From Lepeophtheirus salmonis (lineage: Eukaryota; Arthropoda; Copepoda; Siphonostomatoida; Caligidae), in contig NC_052132.2 in assembly GCF_016086655.4 (NCBI RefSeq), forward strand, positions 12,092,805-12,156,804: a stretch of 64,000 nucleotides of DNA. The letters run 5' to 3'. This document shows, one piece after another, positions 34,495 to 45,479 of the stretch (positions are counted from its first letter, which is position 1; every line of letters begins with the position of its first letter). The position numbers were made by a program, and so were the translations under genes. Under the pieces are notes generated by a model. That model worked only from the letters and a program-made list of their open reading frames with translations. It made no database searches and was not told the origin of the DNA.

Positions 34495-35605
34495 TGCCCA
34501 AAATACACCCAATTTACATGACTACACATACGCCTCATAGACATTATACCGGGGGCTTTTAATTAAAGCCCTACGCAAAAAATCAATTTTATTCACAGAT
34601 TATGATTTGCATTAATATATTTATTTTAAATCCCTTTTTACACGTCCACCAATTGACTTATATCCAAAGAATGTATACATATAAAACTAAAAGAGTAATG
34701 CGGGCAGTTCAGACGAATTGGAAGCCTTCTTATGGAGTGCATTAAATAGTTGTCAACAATGGATTATAAAATATAAATAAATCTCTACAAATTTCTACAT
34801 GTGTGCAATGAATTTCTTCTTTTTTATGTTGTTTGCTCCTTTTATTCAACTAACGAGCTGCTTTTCTAGTTATTTATATATTTTCTTTGCTAATATCTCA
34901 TTTTATGTGCTTGCTCTTCTTTGGAACAGTTTGTCGTAGACTCATACTCATTAAATCGTAGTAGCTACGAGCAATGTCTTCCAGAATATTTTTCTTTCTC
35001 ACGCAGCCTCCACAATTTCCAATAGGGAGTCCATATTGAGTCTGAAAACTGCATTCTCCCCCCCCCCGCTTGACCATACATTACATTGCAAAGACAAGAG
35101 GGTTAAGATTGCATAAAGATGAATAACAAAGTAGTCAAAATTGTCTTTGCACCGTTGTTGAACTTAATTTAAATACTGTTTTCGAAAATTTTCGTACATG
35201 GGTCACGAAATTTTTACTCACAATGACGTTTACAAACAACAAAATATTTATTTTTTGGCAATATGACAAAATTAAAACATAGCCATGTTCCTTATAGTTA
35301 TCCTTAAAGAGTTTTAAGATAGCAATATTATTGTATCGGTTCTGTTATCCAAATAGGTATTTGTAATTCCCTAATTTTGAATACTTTTTCTACTCAGAAT
35401 ATCAAACAAAAATGTCATTTAGGGCAATTCATATGTACTAATACAGGCAACATCAAGAATTATGCATGGGGTCAAGCTCAGAAATTTAAAGACTCTTCTT
35501 TCTTATATAAAATAAAAGATTTATTGACTGAGAGTAAGTTAGTCACATATATGATCTAAATAAATATATCCTATAGCTTACTAAACCATTTACATTTTTC
35601 GGGAA
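34495..35605. other. AT-rich stretch with a C-run
   Basis: A run of ten C at 35058-35067 and a short GC-richer patch at 34920-35060 are the only departures from the background; the plus frame 35377-35559 has no signature. Confidence 0.35.
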
Positions 35606-35611
35606 AAAATT

Positions 35612-35680
35612 ACGAGGACTGGCAATTTAAATGACCGGTTCAAGGACTGTACCAAATAAATAAGTACCGACACTACACTA
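35612..35680. repeat. GGTCCT-type short repeat, copy 3 (reverse)
   Basis: Reverse complement begins TAGTGTAGTGTCGGTACTTA and continues with CAGTCCTTGAACCGGTCATT and GCCAGTCCTCG, matching copy 1 at 13946 and copy 4 at 47868. Confidence 0.5.
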
Positions 35681-35689
35681 ATGACATGG

Positions 35690-36700
35690 CGCCTACAAAA
35701 AATTGGTTTAGAATATGGGAAAACCTATTGAATGATGTATTTGTTAAAACTTATGAAAAATTAATAAGATATATTACTGTACAATCTGTACGTAATTTTT
35801 TATTGGTTTCTAATTAAGAACAACCCTGTATATGGAACCTCCACATCTGCAAACTACTCACATAAGTCCTAATATTATTCCTAGCAATAACAATTACATC
35901 AATAAAAGTAAAGATATAAAACCAAGCTACATTAATGGTTGTTATACCCAATATACATAAGCACTCATATAAATGTCGGGCAATTATGGCAAATCAGATA
36001 TATTGTTTCATAATATTCATTAGAAAAAGTGACATAATATTTATTTTGGTTTTTTAATCCATAGAGTATTTGTAATGGTTCAAATTGATGAATAATTAAA
36101 GTATACGAAAAATAATTCGAATATTTACTATTTATTTAAATATTTCATTTAGTAAAAAAAAAATTACTTCCAGTATGCCATCAATAATAAATTCGAATAT
36201 TTATTAAACATATTATATTATAGTAAGGATTTCATTCTATTGAAATACTTTTTTTATTACCAACAAAATGTAGAAACTGGAATGTTTTTTAGACAGCGGG
36301 ATGAACTTCTTTTTTTTCCAATTACTAAGCAATGAGATAGGATCTAGTCAATTACTATTTCCTTTTTCTTCTTCTTTATTATCTCTCCTTTTAATTAAGC
36401 AAATATAGTCATTGAAAAGTATATATACATACATTTATTTTTGGGGTGACTAGGGTACAGTTGCAAGCGCCTTTTTCTCGAACATCAAAAAAGAAACAGT
36501 CATAAATACATCACAACGATAACATATGATACATATTTTTATAACAAAAAATCAATTTCTTTGAGATATACGATAAGAACTGTATGTAAGGGTTAAAAAT
36601 AGTTTTTTATGAACTTAAGTCTTATAATAATGCAATCAGTTTTTCATTGTTTTTGTTGTAAACTAAATTATTATCACTTTATTGATTACTAGCGGTAGTA
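35690..36700. other. AT-rich stretch, nothing recognised
   Basis: The G-rich motif at 36449-36480 and the following AT-rich 100 bases loosely match 1385-1520. Confidence 0.35.
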
Positions 36701-36764
36701 TCCGGAATTACCAATAGTAATTAGGGGTCGATTAAAAGACAAAGTGTGCTTTAATAGTTATTAT

Positions 36765-36875
36765 GATAGCTCTCCAAGAAATCACCGATGTTACTCTCCG
36801 TACTCACACGCAACTACTCAATACTTATATTTATCTCCTCAAGAATAAAAGAATAATAATAATAAGAGTTTGAGA
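36765..36875 (-). repeat. Dispersed repeat family A, copy 4 (5' half)
   Basis: Reverse complement reads ATTCTTGAGGAGATAAATAT through GTGAGTACGGAGAGTAACAT, the opening half of family A. It faces copy 5 (37130 on) in inverted orientation about 260 bases away. A small palindrome GAGCGCT...AGCGCTC lies at 36902-36926 between them. Confidence 0.6.
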
Positions 36876-37129
36876 AAAAATAGCATGATGTGTTAACGGA
36901 TGAGCGCTTAAATCAATAGAGCGCTCACTAACAGAAACATGCATCCCCGTAATCTAAAAGAAAAAAAACTCCATTAGTTATTTCATTGTTACATGCCAGC
37001 GTTTATATTTTATTCAAATCTTAACATATACTAAAAGTGTACATGAATTATGGTATACATAAGAGAGCAATAACAAAAAAAAAAAGCAGAAACAGAGCTA
37101 AATATTCTATACTACATGCCCACCCCTAA

Positions 37130-37350
37130 AATATTTCAACGTCCATGAAAGATGAAGAGTAACTCTGAGGAATTGTTTGGGAGTTGTAAGTCTAATTCCA
37201 TTGTTGACTCCGAGTCAAATTAAGGATCAATATGGGAGTAACTTCTGCCTTAATCCTTACAAGACAAAAATTGGAATGAAAGGCCATGCCTCCTACATGT
37301 CTTAGATTTTCAAGGTGAGCATGTTAATGTTTGGTTTCTTTTTTCTTACG
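37130..37350 (+). repeat. Dispersed repeat family A, copy 5
   Basis: Shares GAAGAGTAACTCTGAGGAAT, TTTGGGAGTTGTAAGTC, TATGGGAGTAACTTC and the closing GCATGTTAATGTTTGGTTTC with the other copies; the acgtcacgacagct block is missing. Confidence 0.6.
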
Positions 37351-37354
37351 TACC

Positions 37355-39110
37355 GAACATTCTTACAATTTATCACCCTAGGTATAGGTGTGTGTAGGTA
37401 AATATGTTTCCCTGGCTCAGGAAAAACTATCAAGGTGAAAAATTCGTTTTTCAGTAATTTTACACGACTCTAGAGTTTAAAATTACCCGAAATCTGTTAA
37501 AGAAGGAGCTGTTTCTATGCAATGTATCAGCCACCCAAATTTGGAGTCTTTCAAGTGCCATATTGGTAAGATATTGAAGTTTTAATATACGAACTACATC
37601 ACTGTTACCTGTTTTGCCTTCTGAAGTAGGAGAGAGGGAGTCATTGAAGCTGAAGGGTCTTACATTAAATGAATTTTGTATTTCTAATAACATGTAAAAC
37701 ATACAAAATATTTAAATCGATAGCAGAAACTTAGTAAATGCAGTCAAATGTATATTCTGTATTTTCATCAAAAGGAGTTCATAAAAATACAGTAATGATG
37801 AACGTAATTACTTATTGGCATTCTACTCAAAAGGGCATTCTCTCAAATCCTCATGGTGTGTTCTTTCTAATTAGATAGAAGACATTATATGAATATTAAT
37901 TGAGAAAAAAGATTAATAGTTCTGAATCATGAAGATAATTACAATGATTAATTAATTGAACCATTTACAAGGCTATGTAATATCTAATAGTTAATGACAC
38001 GCATAACTACTTGGATTCAGAATAACATATAATTTTAAACACTCAACTTCAAAATTAATTATTTTTCCAGTATATTTTTATACATGAGCAAAGTACATTT
38101 TAATTGAGTTTAATACTATGTTTAAAGATGATTAAATACTTGAATTAATTTACTTTAAAGTGGAGTAATTGAAATTAAGTGTTGTTTGAAATTAAAGTAT
38201 ATCAAAATAGTTAGTAATTGGCCTTAATTTTTAATTGTATAAAGTAATTAATATTTTGGAGGCAGGAAAAGTTAAGAAATTAGATATAGATTAGATTAAT
38301 TACATCTATTCAATAAATACTTATCAAATAAATTGAAAATGAAACATTTTTAAATTGTGGTTAATCATAAGTATTAATTACTTATTACAATTAGTCAAAT
38401 ATGCAAAATATTTGCTTCGAAATAAAACCCTTCATTTTACTTGGTTTTGTATAAATAAACATATTTTGTAGGAACTGTATTTAAGATAACTTAATAAATA
38501 TTTTATTTTTTGATTACGGGAATTTTTTTATGTGAATTGAATTACCTTCATTTTTTCATCTTTATATTTATTTTATTTCAAAATATGACTCTGAATTGAA
38601 ATTATACTCTAAAAACGTGAATTAAAAAAAAAGCTTTAAAGCCCAAATCTACTGAGATGGAGAATTTTCAGTGTCATTTTTCTGTTTAATGGCTTAAATA
38701 ATAGTAATAAATGTGAATTTTAGCCGGTGGACAAAAATGCTATTGTATTGTGTTATGTTACTCAACAATGGAAATAAAGCCCTATAATTGAAAAAAAATT
38801 CCATTATTTACTTTTATCATTTAATATTTTAAATGTAACAATAGTACACGGAGAGAATTTTATAGAAATACATTAATTAGCTTATGAAATCTATACAATT
38901 GAAAAGTCTTTAATCTCACACACAAAGAATTAATTTAAAATTTCTATTAAATTTATAATCATCAAAGATATAAAAAAATGTATATTCCGGAATGAAGATT
39001 TAAGAAAATAGATACGTAAAATGTGTGTGAATGGCAATATCATTAATAAAAATGTGACTAAAATACAAACAGTTGTTTTTTTAATTGGTAATCTGAAAAA
39101 TGAGTTAACT
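37355..39110. other. AT-rich stretch, one unassigned open frame
   Basis: The minus-strand frame 37460-37702 (80 codons) has a more protein-like composition than most here (SLSPTSEGKTGNSDVVR, then NMALERLQIWVADTL), but no family, acceptor and donor fit. The remainder is very AT-rich and featureless. Confidence 0.35.
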
Positions 39111-39114
39111 TTTC

Positions 39115-39430
39115 CTTAGTAGTTGTCATTATTATTTAATTCCTGAGTACTGAACTTCCTTTCCTACTACATCCAATTATATCCAAAAACCTGGTTGGAG
39201 ATTCGTGTGTGCTCAAAAAAGGTGGAGAGTAACCTTGATGATTTGTTGCAGAGTCATAATTATAAGTCCTTGTGAGACTCAGTGAAGAACTGGAGATTGA
39301 CATCGGAGTAATTCTTGGCAATATACTTGCATATTTTCTTCTCCCTCACTTCCCTTGTCACAACTGATGGTAGCGTATCTAACTAAACGTCATGACAGCT
39401 AAGCTGCTCTTTTGTAAACAAACCCATTAT
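39115..39430 (+). repeat. Dispersed repeat family A, copy 6
   Basis: One of the most complete copies: AGTTGTCATTATTATTTAAT, CAATTATATCCAAAAACCTG, TTCGTGTGTGCTCAAAAAAG, AAGTCCTTGTGAGACTCAGT, CATCGGAGTAATTCTTGG, and AACGTCATGACAGCTAAGCT. The 61-codon minus frame inside it is a shadow. Confidence 0.75.
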
Positions 39431-39784
39431 TATTGAGTTATTATTTAAGTTGTCTCAAACCTAAACAAAGGATAAAAATACTCAGAAATTTCAAATCAAA
39501 ACTTCTCGAAAACCAGATTTAAAATAAAAAAAAGCCAATAATCTGCTTGTGATCACCTCATCAAGTAATTCAAGAAGGTAATATGAAATTAAAAAGATTT
39601 TTGAAGAAGTACAATTTTGCAGCCTTATGTAATTATACTTTAAGAAAAATAGATTTTTAATAACTCAACGAGCTCGTCAATTTTTGGGAAGGAACACGTA
39701 ATAATTAGTATGTGTGAATATGAAAACAAATAGTAACAATGATTATTTTTAGTGAGTTATTTTTGTAAATACTTTCTGGACTCT

Positions 39785-39970
39785 GAGTAAAATTAGGCAT
39801 GGGCATCGAAGAAATTCTTTATCATGCCTTTACTTGATACGTAGAGGGATTTGTGCTTATTCCCTCCTTCTAATAGCTGCTTGCAGCTGATTTGATAAAA
39901 CGTCACGAAAGCTATGGTAGTCTCCTGCCAAACATTCTTCTAATAGTCAGGATTAGTTTAGAGTGTTTGT
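39785..39970 (+). repeat. Dispersed repeat family A, copy 7 (3' half)
   Basis: Holds CTGCTTGCAGCTGATTTGAT, AAAACGTCACGAAAGCTATG, and AAACATTCTTCTAATAGTCA, the closing half of family A, 360 bases after copy 6 and in the same direction. Confidence 0.65.
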
Positions 39971-39974
39971 GGTT

Positions 39975-40880
39975 TATTTAATTTTTATATACCAACAGGC
40001 TATATTGGCTATACAACTTTAGGGATGAAAATTTTGTCGAGAGTTAAAAGAAGGCTGGAGTGAGACTTAGGTGTCATTTGGAAAATTATGTTACACTCAA
40101 TAGTTCCTTGTATTTTAGACATGACCAAAAAATTATGGACTATCATTTTGGGCTTGCATCCCAAACATTTTACTTGGTGAGAAAACACTGGACACTTTCA
40201 GAATGCCAAAAAAAAAAAAGCGAGACTTAAAAAATGGGTTTTGTAATTATTCAACGATCATCTCGATATTTAAAAAAATGAATTTTAATCATTGTAACTT
40301 CCCAAATATGACTAAATCCTTAAATATTTTATCATTTAATTAACAAAAATACTATGTTTATTTTATATGTATATAGAGGTACAAAACCAGATATATTTGT
40401 ATAACCTTAGTGTCATTGACTTTGTTAAATAAATCCAATTTCAAAAAATCCCATTAAAGAAATCATAAATTTTAGTTAATGCAATCATAAAGGAAGATTG
40501 TATTTATTTGGTTTCATTCTCATTTATATGCAAGATTGTGGACATTTATTCATTTGGTTAGAACTAAATGTACTTTCTAACAGAACGTATTGGCAATTAT
40601 AGTAATCTTTTTATTTCAGATAATATTCTCCTTATAAGTTTGTTTTTTCTCAACACTCGGACATAAATTAACCATGACAGCTAATTACTTTTTCTTAAAT
40701 ATATTTACAGGTTTTCAGCATCATAATGAAGATGGTAGCACTTGGAAATAAAAGAACCTACATCTCTTGAGAGTTAGTTACTAAAGTTTTAGCCATTTTG
40801 GAGGGGCAGTTGTTATGTAACAGTCGTTTAAGTGAGTGTTTTTTGGAAAAAAAATATAAATGTTTCATTGTATTTTTCAT
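39975..40880. other. AT-rich stretch, nothing recognised
   Basis: No coding or repeat signature that I can support. Confidence 0.35.
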
Positions 40881-40899
40881 ATAGACTCCTGTCAACTCT

Positions 40900-41075
40900 A
40901 CAGACTTATCTTAGCGAAGTTACATACAGGAGGGGTTACAAAGATGGAAGCATCGATGGGAGAAGTATGTAGAGTTACATCGAGACTATTTTGAAAAATA
41001 AGAATCAGAAAAATGTCTTGCATCTTTGATAGATCAGAGACTTTTCAGACTACCCTCTTATACACGAAATTAATT
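40900..41075 (+). mobile_element. Mariner C-terminal fragment
   Basis: The frame ending near 41001 reads RWKHRWEKYVELHRDYFEK and a stop, the 'RWxKCxxxxGxYFE(K)' ending of mariner-type transposases. The 70 bases that follow (SETFQTTLL in another frame, then a TACCCTC-like word) would be its 3' untranslated part. No catalytic block is visible upstream, and the other end of the element cannot be located. Confidence 0.55.
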
Positions 41076-41079
41076 CCTT

Positions 41080-42260
41080 CTAAGCAATAAAGATGGTTTG
41101 GATTTATATCTTTTTCGCATAAATCCCGATAGATGGATCTGATTCCACTCATAGTTCTATTGAACTTATATCTGTCATTGACATTAGGATCTCATCTCCT
41201 TAGAAAACCTTATTGTGCTTAATACTCGGTGGAGGTCATTTCATTTAATGGAAGTATTATCCATGCATATATTCTCTAACTTCCAAATCGGATATTGGAT
41301 GTTCAAATACACATCAGTTGCTCTAGATCTTGTATGAAATTATCGTATTCTTATATAAGAATTGAGTATATGTTTAATAAAGATGAATAATACTGGAATT
41401 TAATGTACAGTGAAGAACAAAGGGACTGATCATATTTCATCTGCAATTCTTGAATGGAAACTCTATCCAAAGTCTACTCTTTTTCTTTTCTTAATAGTCT
41501 TAGAAAATTATTTAATTAATCTGAGTCCTTAATTGCCATTGATGTGCATAACAAACATACAACTCATATCTATGACAACAAATCAATTTAGATGCCTATA
41601 TATTTTCTGTAATTCAAAATACTTCATTCTTGCTTCCGATTTCATTATTATTGGTTGGTCTCTTCTGTCATTGGAAAAAAAAAAGTCATAGACGACCCTA
41701 AACTACGAAGATAATGTGGGTTTCTTTTCATTGTATATTTACCAGCCAATCCCATAAACATATTAAACTCTCATATTACCTAAATATATGCATAATAGTT
41801 CATGGGACCTCTTGCATAATAAATATGTTAATAAATTATGAGTGATATTATAAATTTAGTAGACTTATATTGCAAAATATGAATTTTGTTTTATATATTT
41901 GAAAAGTTTGTGAGTCCGACGTTATTTTCTGAATTAGTAAATCACTTGTGATCATATTTGACTATCTCCCTCGTGAGGATTTAGGATATCTACATCGTTA
42001 TTCAATAAATAAATTACCGATTACACTAAACTCTTACGATGTTAAAAACTGTACTTTAAAACGATTGTTTCAGTATTTTTTGATAATAAAGGATTGAATA
42101 AGTACCTTTACAATGTTAAATGATATTAATATGCCATTAACAATTAAAATTATTTTCTTATTTATCAATTGTAAATAATGGTGTACCTACATAAAAATAA
42201 ATTTATTAATTTGCTCCATTGATTTAAGTTTATATTTCGTCTTAATTGTTTACTTTTATC
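41080..42260. other. AT-rich stretch, nothing recognised
   Basis: No recognisable gene or repeat. Confidence 0.35.
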
Positions 42261-42266
42261 GTTAAA

Positions 42267-42725
42267 TAGGTGAGGGAAAAAGTAATTTCGAATCTTTCGC
42301 CTTATTACAATGCTTTATTAGAAGTGTTATTATCATCCGATTTATCAATCCTGCTCTGTTTGATAATCTGTTGCCAACGAGAATCCAACTTCATAAGCCC
42401 CTTTTTGTAGAAGCCCTTGTCCTTATTGGCAAAAAACTCGGACAACCAATTTTCATAAGCTTCTATTGATGCCAAATTTGTGTCTTCAAGCGCGTTGTAC
42501 ATAGACAGGCACAGGTGATAGTCATATGGTGCCAGGTCCAGGTTGGAGTTTGGATGCATAATAACTTCTCATCCGAGCTCCCAGAGGTTCTGGTGTGTCA
42601 TCAAAGATGTGTGCGGCCTGGTGTTGTCTTCATGATGTCTTGTTGTCCCCTATTCACCAATGCTGGCCACTTTTGTTCCATAGCCAGTCTCAAACAGTCG
42701 ATTTGTTCAGAGTATAGGCATAATT
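42267..42725 (-). mobile_element. Mariner (mellifera/cecropia-like) 3' part
   Basis: The minus-strand frame 42559-42305 reads MHPNSNLDLAPYDYHLCLSM, NALEDTNLASIEAYENWLSE, FFANKDKGFYKKGL and SRWQQIIKQ, the C-terminal third of a mariner ('PPYSPDLAPxDYHLFxSM...W(L)xxFFxxKxxxFYxxGIxxLPxRWxxVI'). Upstream, in other frames, SEQIDCLRLAMEQKWPALVN and DIMKTTPGRTHL correspond to the 'QLxxLxxAIxxKRPxLxNR...HQDNARPHxS' D2 region. The left end, GGTGAGGGAAAAAGTAATTT at 42269, resembles the GGTTGGCAxAAAAGTAATT terminal repeat of this subfamily. This is a different subfamily from the maT-like copies elsewhere in the window. Frameshifted and lacking the N-terminus. Confidence 0.85.
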
Positions 42726-42849
42726 AAGCAAAAAACAAAAAATCGTTCCAGTCACTGTTGTGCAACAAGAACCGAAAGATTTCTGTCCCCGTATACATTG
42801 TAAATTTTGTTGGTCGTGGAAGATGACCTAGAGGAAATTGACATGGAGG

Positions 42850-43428
42850 AAATTTACTCATATTTTGTTCAAACTTCATGATGAATAATAACACATTATA
42901 AATCCGGATAATATTATTTATAAAAAATATCAAAACATATTTGTTTTTTTCAATCCCCTAAGGAAGTACCTTGAAGTCTGAGTAATATTAATGTAATACA
43001 GAAGAAGGGGGAGGGGATCAATAGCTTATGGTCTCTTAAAATATGGTTGAATACTCTCCACCCTGGGATTGGCCTGTGTCCGGGGGCTAGTGTTGGATTG
43101 TAAAAAACCACCTTCAATTCATTCAACACATCCAAGGAACCCTTCTAACACCACAAACTAGTTCAAATCCTTCGTATTGACCGGGTTCCTGGGGGTAGTG
43201 TGGGATAGTTAAAACCACCTTTACCAATAATCTCAAACCATTTCTTAAAATATTGGATGGAATTTAAAAATTTGCAAGAAAATGTATTGCGATATTATTA
43301 CTCACACTTGAAGATACTCCATTGGGGGATGGAAAAAACAAATATGTTTAGATATTTGTCATAAATAATACTAAGCAAATTTATTATGTGTTATTATTCA
43401 TCATGAAGTTAACAAAATACAGGGAATT
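42850..43428. repeat. Foldback element with 150-bp inverted arms
   Basis: The outer arms are inverted copies: ATTTTGTTCAAACTTCATGA at 42860 is the complement of the block just before 43425, TTTGTTTTTTTCAATCCCCT at 42940 pairs with 43320-43345, and GAAGTACCTTGAAGTCTGAG (42962 on) pairs with 43290-43315. Between the arms are two diverged direct units (about 43060-43125 and 43174-43245) sharing GT.TGG/GGG...TTAAAACCACCTT and TTC.TTCAACAC-like words. One arm also occurs alone at 50190-50290. No transposase. The structure is what is expected of a foldback or large MITE-type element. Confidence 0.7.
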
Positions 43429-44042
43429 TTTTTGTATTAGATCGCTTGTTCAAATTTACACCAGTTGGATAAAAATAATATTAATTGACGAATTCGCTGT
43501 CTCAAATATTTGGAAAAAGCACGGAGCCCACCTTGAATCTGCACCGGGAGCGACAACATAAGAAAAGTTTTAACTCTGGGACTCAGGGAGACATTTGTTT
43601 GCTAAGTTAGAAGGGAATTACAGGTGACAGCAGGACTCGGCTCCCGGCAACACAACTCAAAAAAAAAAGTATCAATGGGCTTAAAGACGATTTGGGCGAC
43701 TTCATCTCGCCAGACTTTTGGCCGCCTCTAAACTAGCCGGATCGGAATCTGATTTATTTTTTTTGTGTAGGGGACGATCGAACGACAAACTAACTTAACC
43801 TTCTGCAACACTAAAGACGAACTTATCAGTCATATCAAGAAGGAAATTTAAGATTTGCCAATGGACCAAGTGGGAAAGCCCAGCTTACGGTTTTAGGGGG
43901 AGGTGATTTTATTGAATTTAATAAATAAATCTATTAAGCTTTCAGAATCTGGTTTCATTTTTTAAAATCTGGCTGGAGAGGTAATTGTGTTTAAAAAAAA
44001 ATCATTTTCGCAGCACAAATAGCATGTGCACTCTGTATATAA
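43420..44042 (+). mobile_element. Internally deleted mariner next to the foldback
   Basis: The 5' part (43435-43650) matches the 5' untranslated region of the mariner at 30 kb (AGAT.GCTTGTT.AAATTT, then TCAAATATTTGGAA, then GGAGCG). It then jumps to the C-terminal part on plus (43690-43880): DLGDFISPDFWPPL in one frame, then NTKDELISHIKKEI and LPMDQVGKA, matching 'DFxxPDFWPPxSPDLNP...TKxELxxxIxxxxxxLxxxxVxKACxRF'. The right end, read on minus from 44041, is ATACAGAGTGCACATGC, like the ends of the 29.5 kb element. Several stops; N-terminal and most catalytic sequence are missing. Confidence 0.75.
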
Positions 44043-44044
44043 AT

Positions 44045-45200
44045 ATAAAATGTTTACTTAAATTAAGACTAATTTAATTCACATAAAAAGATGTATTGTA
44101 AAAAGGGCAATTTATACACCCAAGTATCTTAAATAATAGTTTTATATTAAAATAAATATGGGTATGGAATGTTTTTTATTCAAGTTTATCTCATAAAGTA
44201 CTCTTGAAAAATATATTATTAAAATATCAAAATAAAGAAATATTCTGAATGGTAAATGTAGTTTCTTTTAACTATTGTGTTGAATAATGTAAAGGAGAGA
44301 GCAAGACTTTCACTTTTTTAACTGATATCTCTGCTTGTAACAATAATATTTAGATTTAAGAACATTTTGCAAAATGATATTACAAATAGGTATTTAAAAT
44401 AATGAGAATTTTTTTTTTTTTTTTTTTTTGAGTATTTTTGCCATTTGTATCTCTCCTCTAAATACATAACTCTCATTTTATGAACATCCTTTTTATAAAG
44501 CAGTTAGTAAACTGCGTAAAAAATATAACGTATTTTTTTACATCAATAACAATCTTGTCATTTAAATATTGTATCATTTTTGAAACTATTCTATCCATTT
44601 TACACTCATAAACATAAATAAAAATGTTAAAAGTTTGTTAATATTTCTATGAAATATTCATTACGTCATGCAAATTCTGGGAACCAAATGAGTACTTTGT
44701 ATCAGTTTTGATGAGGTAAAAAATAACTATAATATTACATTTTCTTACAGATAAAATATTAAGGATTATAAAAATCAAAATGAAAAAGATGGGAACGACT
44801 TGTCAGCAAAACAGTTAATTTGTTCTTTTTAAAATTCTTAAATATACGAATAACTCCTAAACAAGGGATTAGTAAGACAAATAAAGAATTGTATACAATG
44901 ATAGCTAATGTTTTAATAATATACCGCAATGTATTGGCAATAAAATGTAAATTCAAAGGAAACAAAAAAGAATTTAAATCTAGAGGTGTATAATGTCCCA
45001 TTTCACTAAGGGGGAGCTAATCGATTAACTGCGTTTCAATCTTAACTTAAACAAAAATAAATTTATTTTATATAGAATAAAAAGGCTTTAAGAATTTAAA
45101 CTAATGGAATTGTTTCAAGAGAAAATATGGCACATGAAAAAAAATATTCCGAGGTTGTACATTCAGAAAGTGAGTCACAACTCAGGTTTTGGTGTACTCA
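44045..45200. other. AT-rich stretch with a long T run
   Basis: T run of about 20 at 44409-44429. The minus frame 44759-45001 is hydrophobic and has no signature. Confidence 0.4.
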
Positions 45201-45217
45201 CAGCTCTCAAAAAGTTG

Positions 45218-45474
45218 TATATTTAGATTATTATTTGGTTACATACTATTGTAGAGCTTGTATATAAACAATATTCTTGTCATTCACGTATCATTATTTT
45301 GCTCCTGTGTTTGCTGTGTTATTCCTGATTTTGTACAACCTTTCATTTATCTCTGTTGTTGCTTCTACTATTCGTGTCACTGAATTCCAGATCCAGTTAG
45401 CTTCCCTCCTAGTATCCTCCCTTTCCCCTTAGTTAATTTTAGACGGCGGACTTGTTGCTCTAAACCCCAACACT
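45218..45474 (+). mobile_element. Possible solo LTR (uncertain)
   Basis: A TATA-like TTGTATATAAAC at 45260 followed by pyrimidine-rich, moderately GC-rich sequence to CTCTAAACCCCAACA at 45474 looks like the promoter and R/U5 part of an LTR. I could not find a convincing TG...CA pair with a target duplication, so limits are guesses. It could equally be a fragment of another repeat. Confidence 0.25.
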
Positions 45475-45479
45475 AAATT

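Noticed and set aside
37460..37702. 80-codon minus-strand frame with protein-like composition
   Set aside because: No family signature, and no splice sites or transposon context to support it.
44759..45001. Hydrophobic minus-strand frame, possible membrane protein
   Set aside because: Leu/Ile/Phe-rich frames arise by chance in AT-rich DNA; no start context, splice sites or homology.
45218..45474. Confident solo LTR
   Set aside because: Promoter-like and pyrimidine-rich, but no TG...CA pair with a target duplication was found; kept only as a low-confidence entry.
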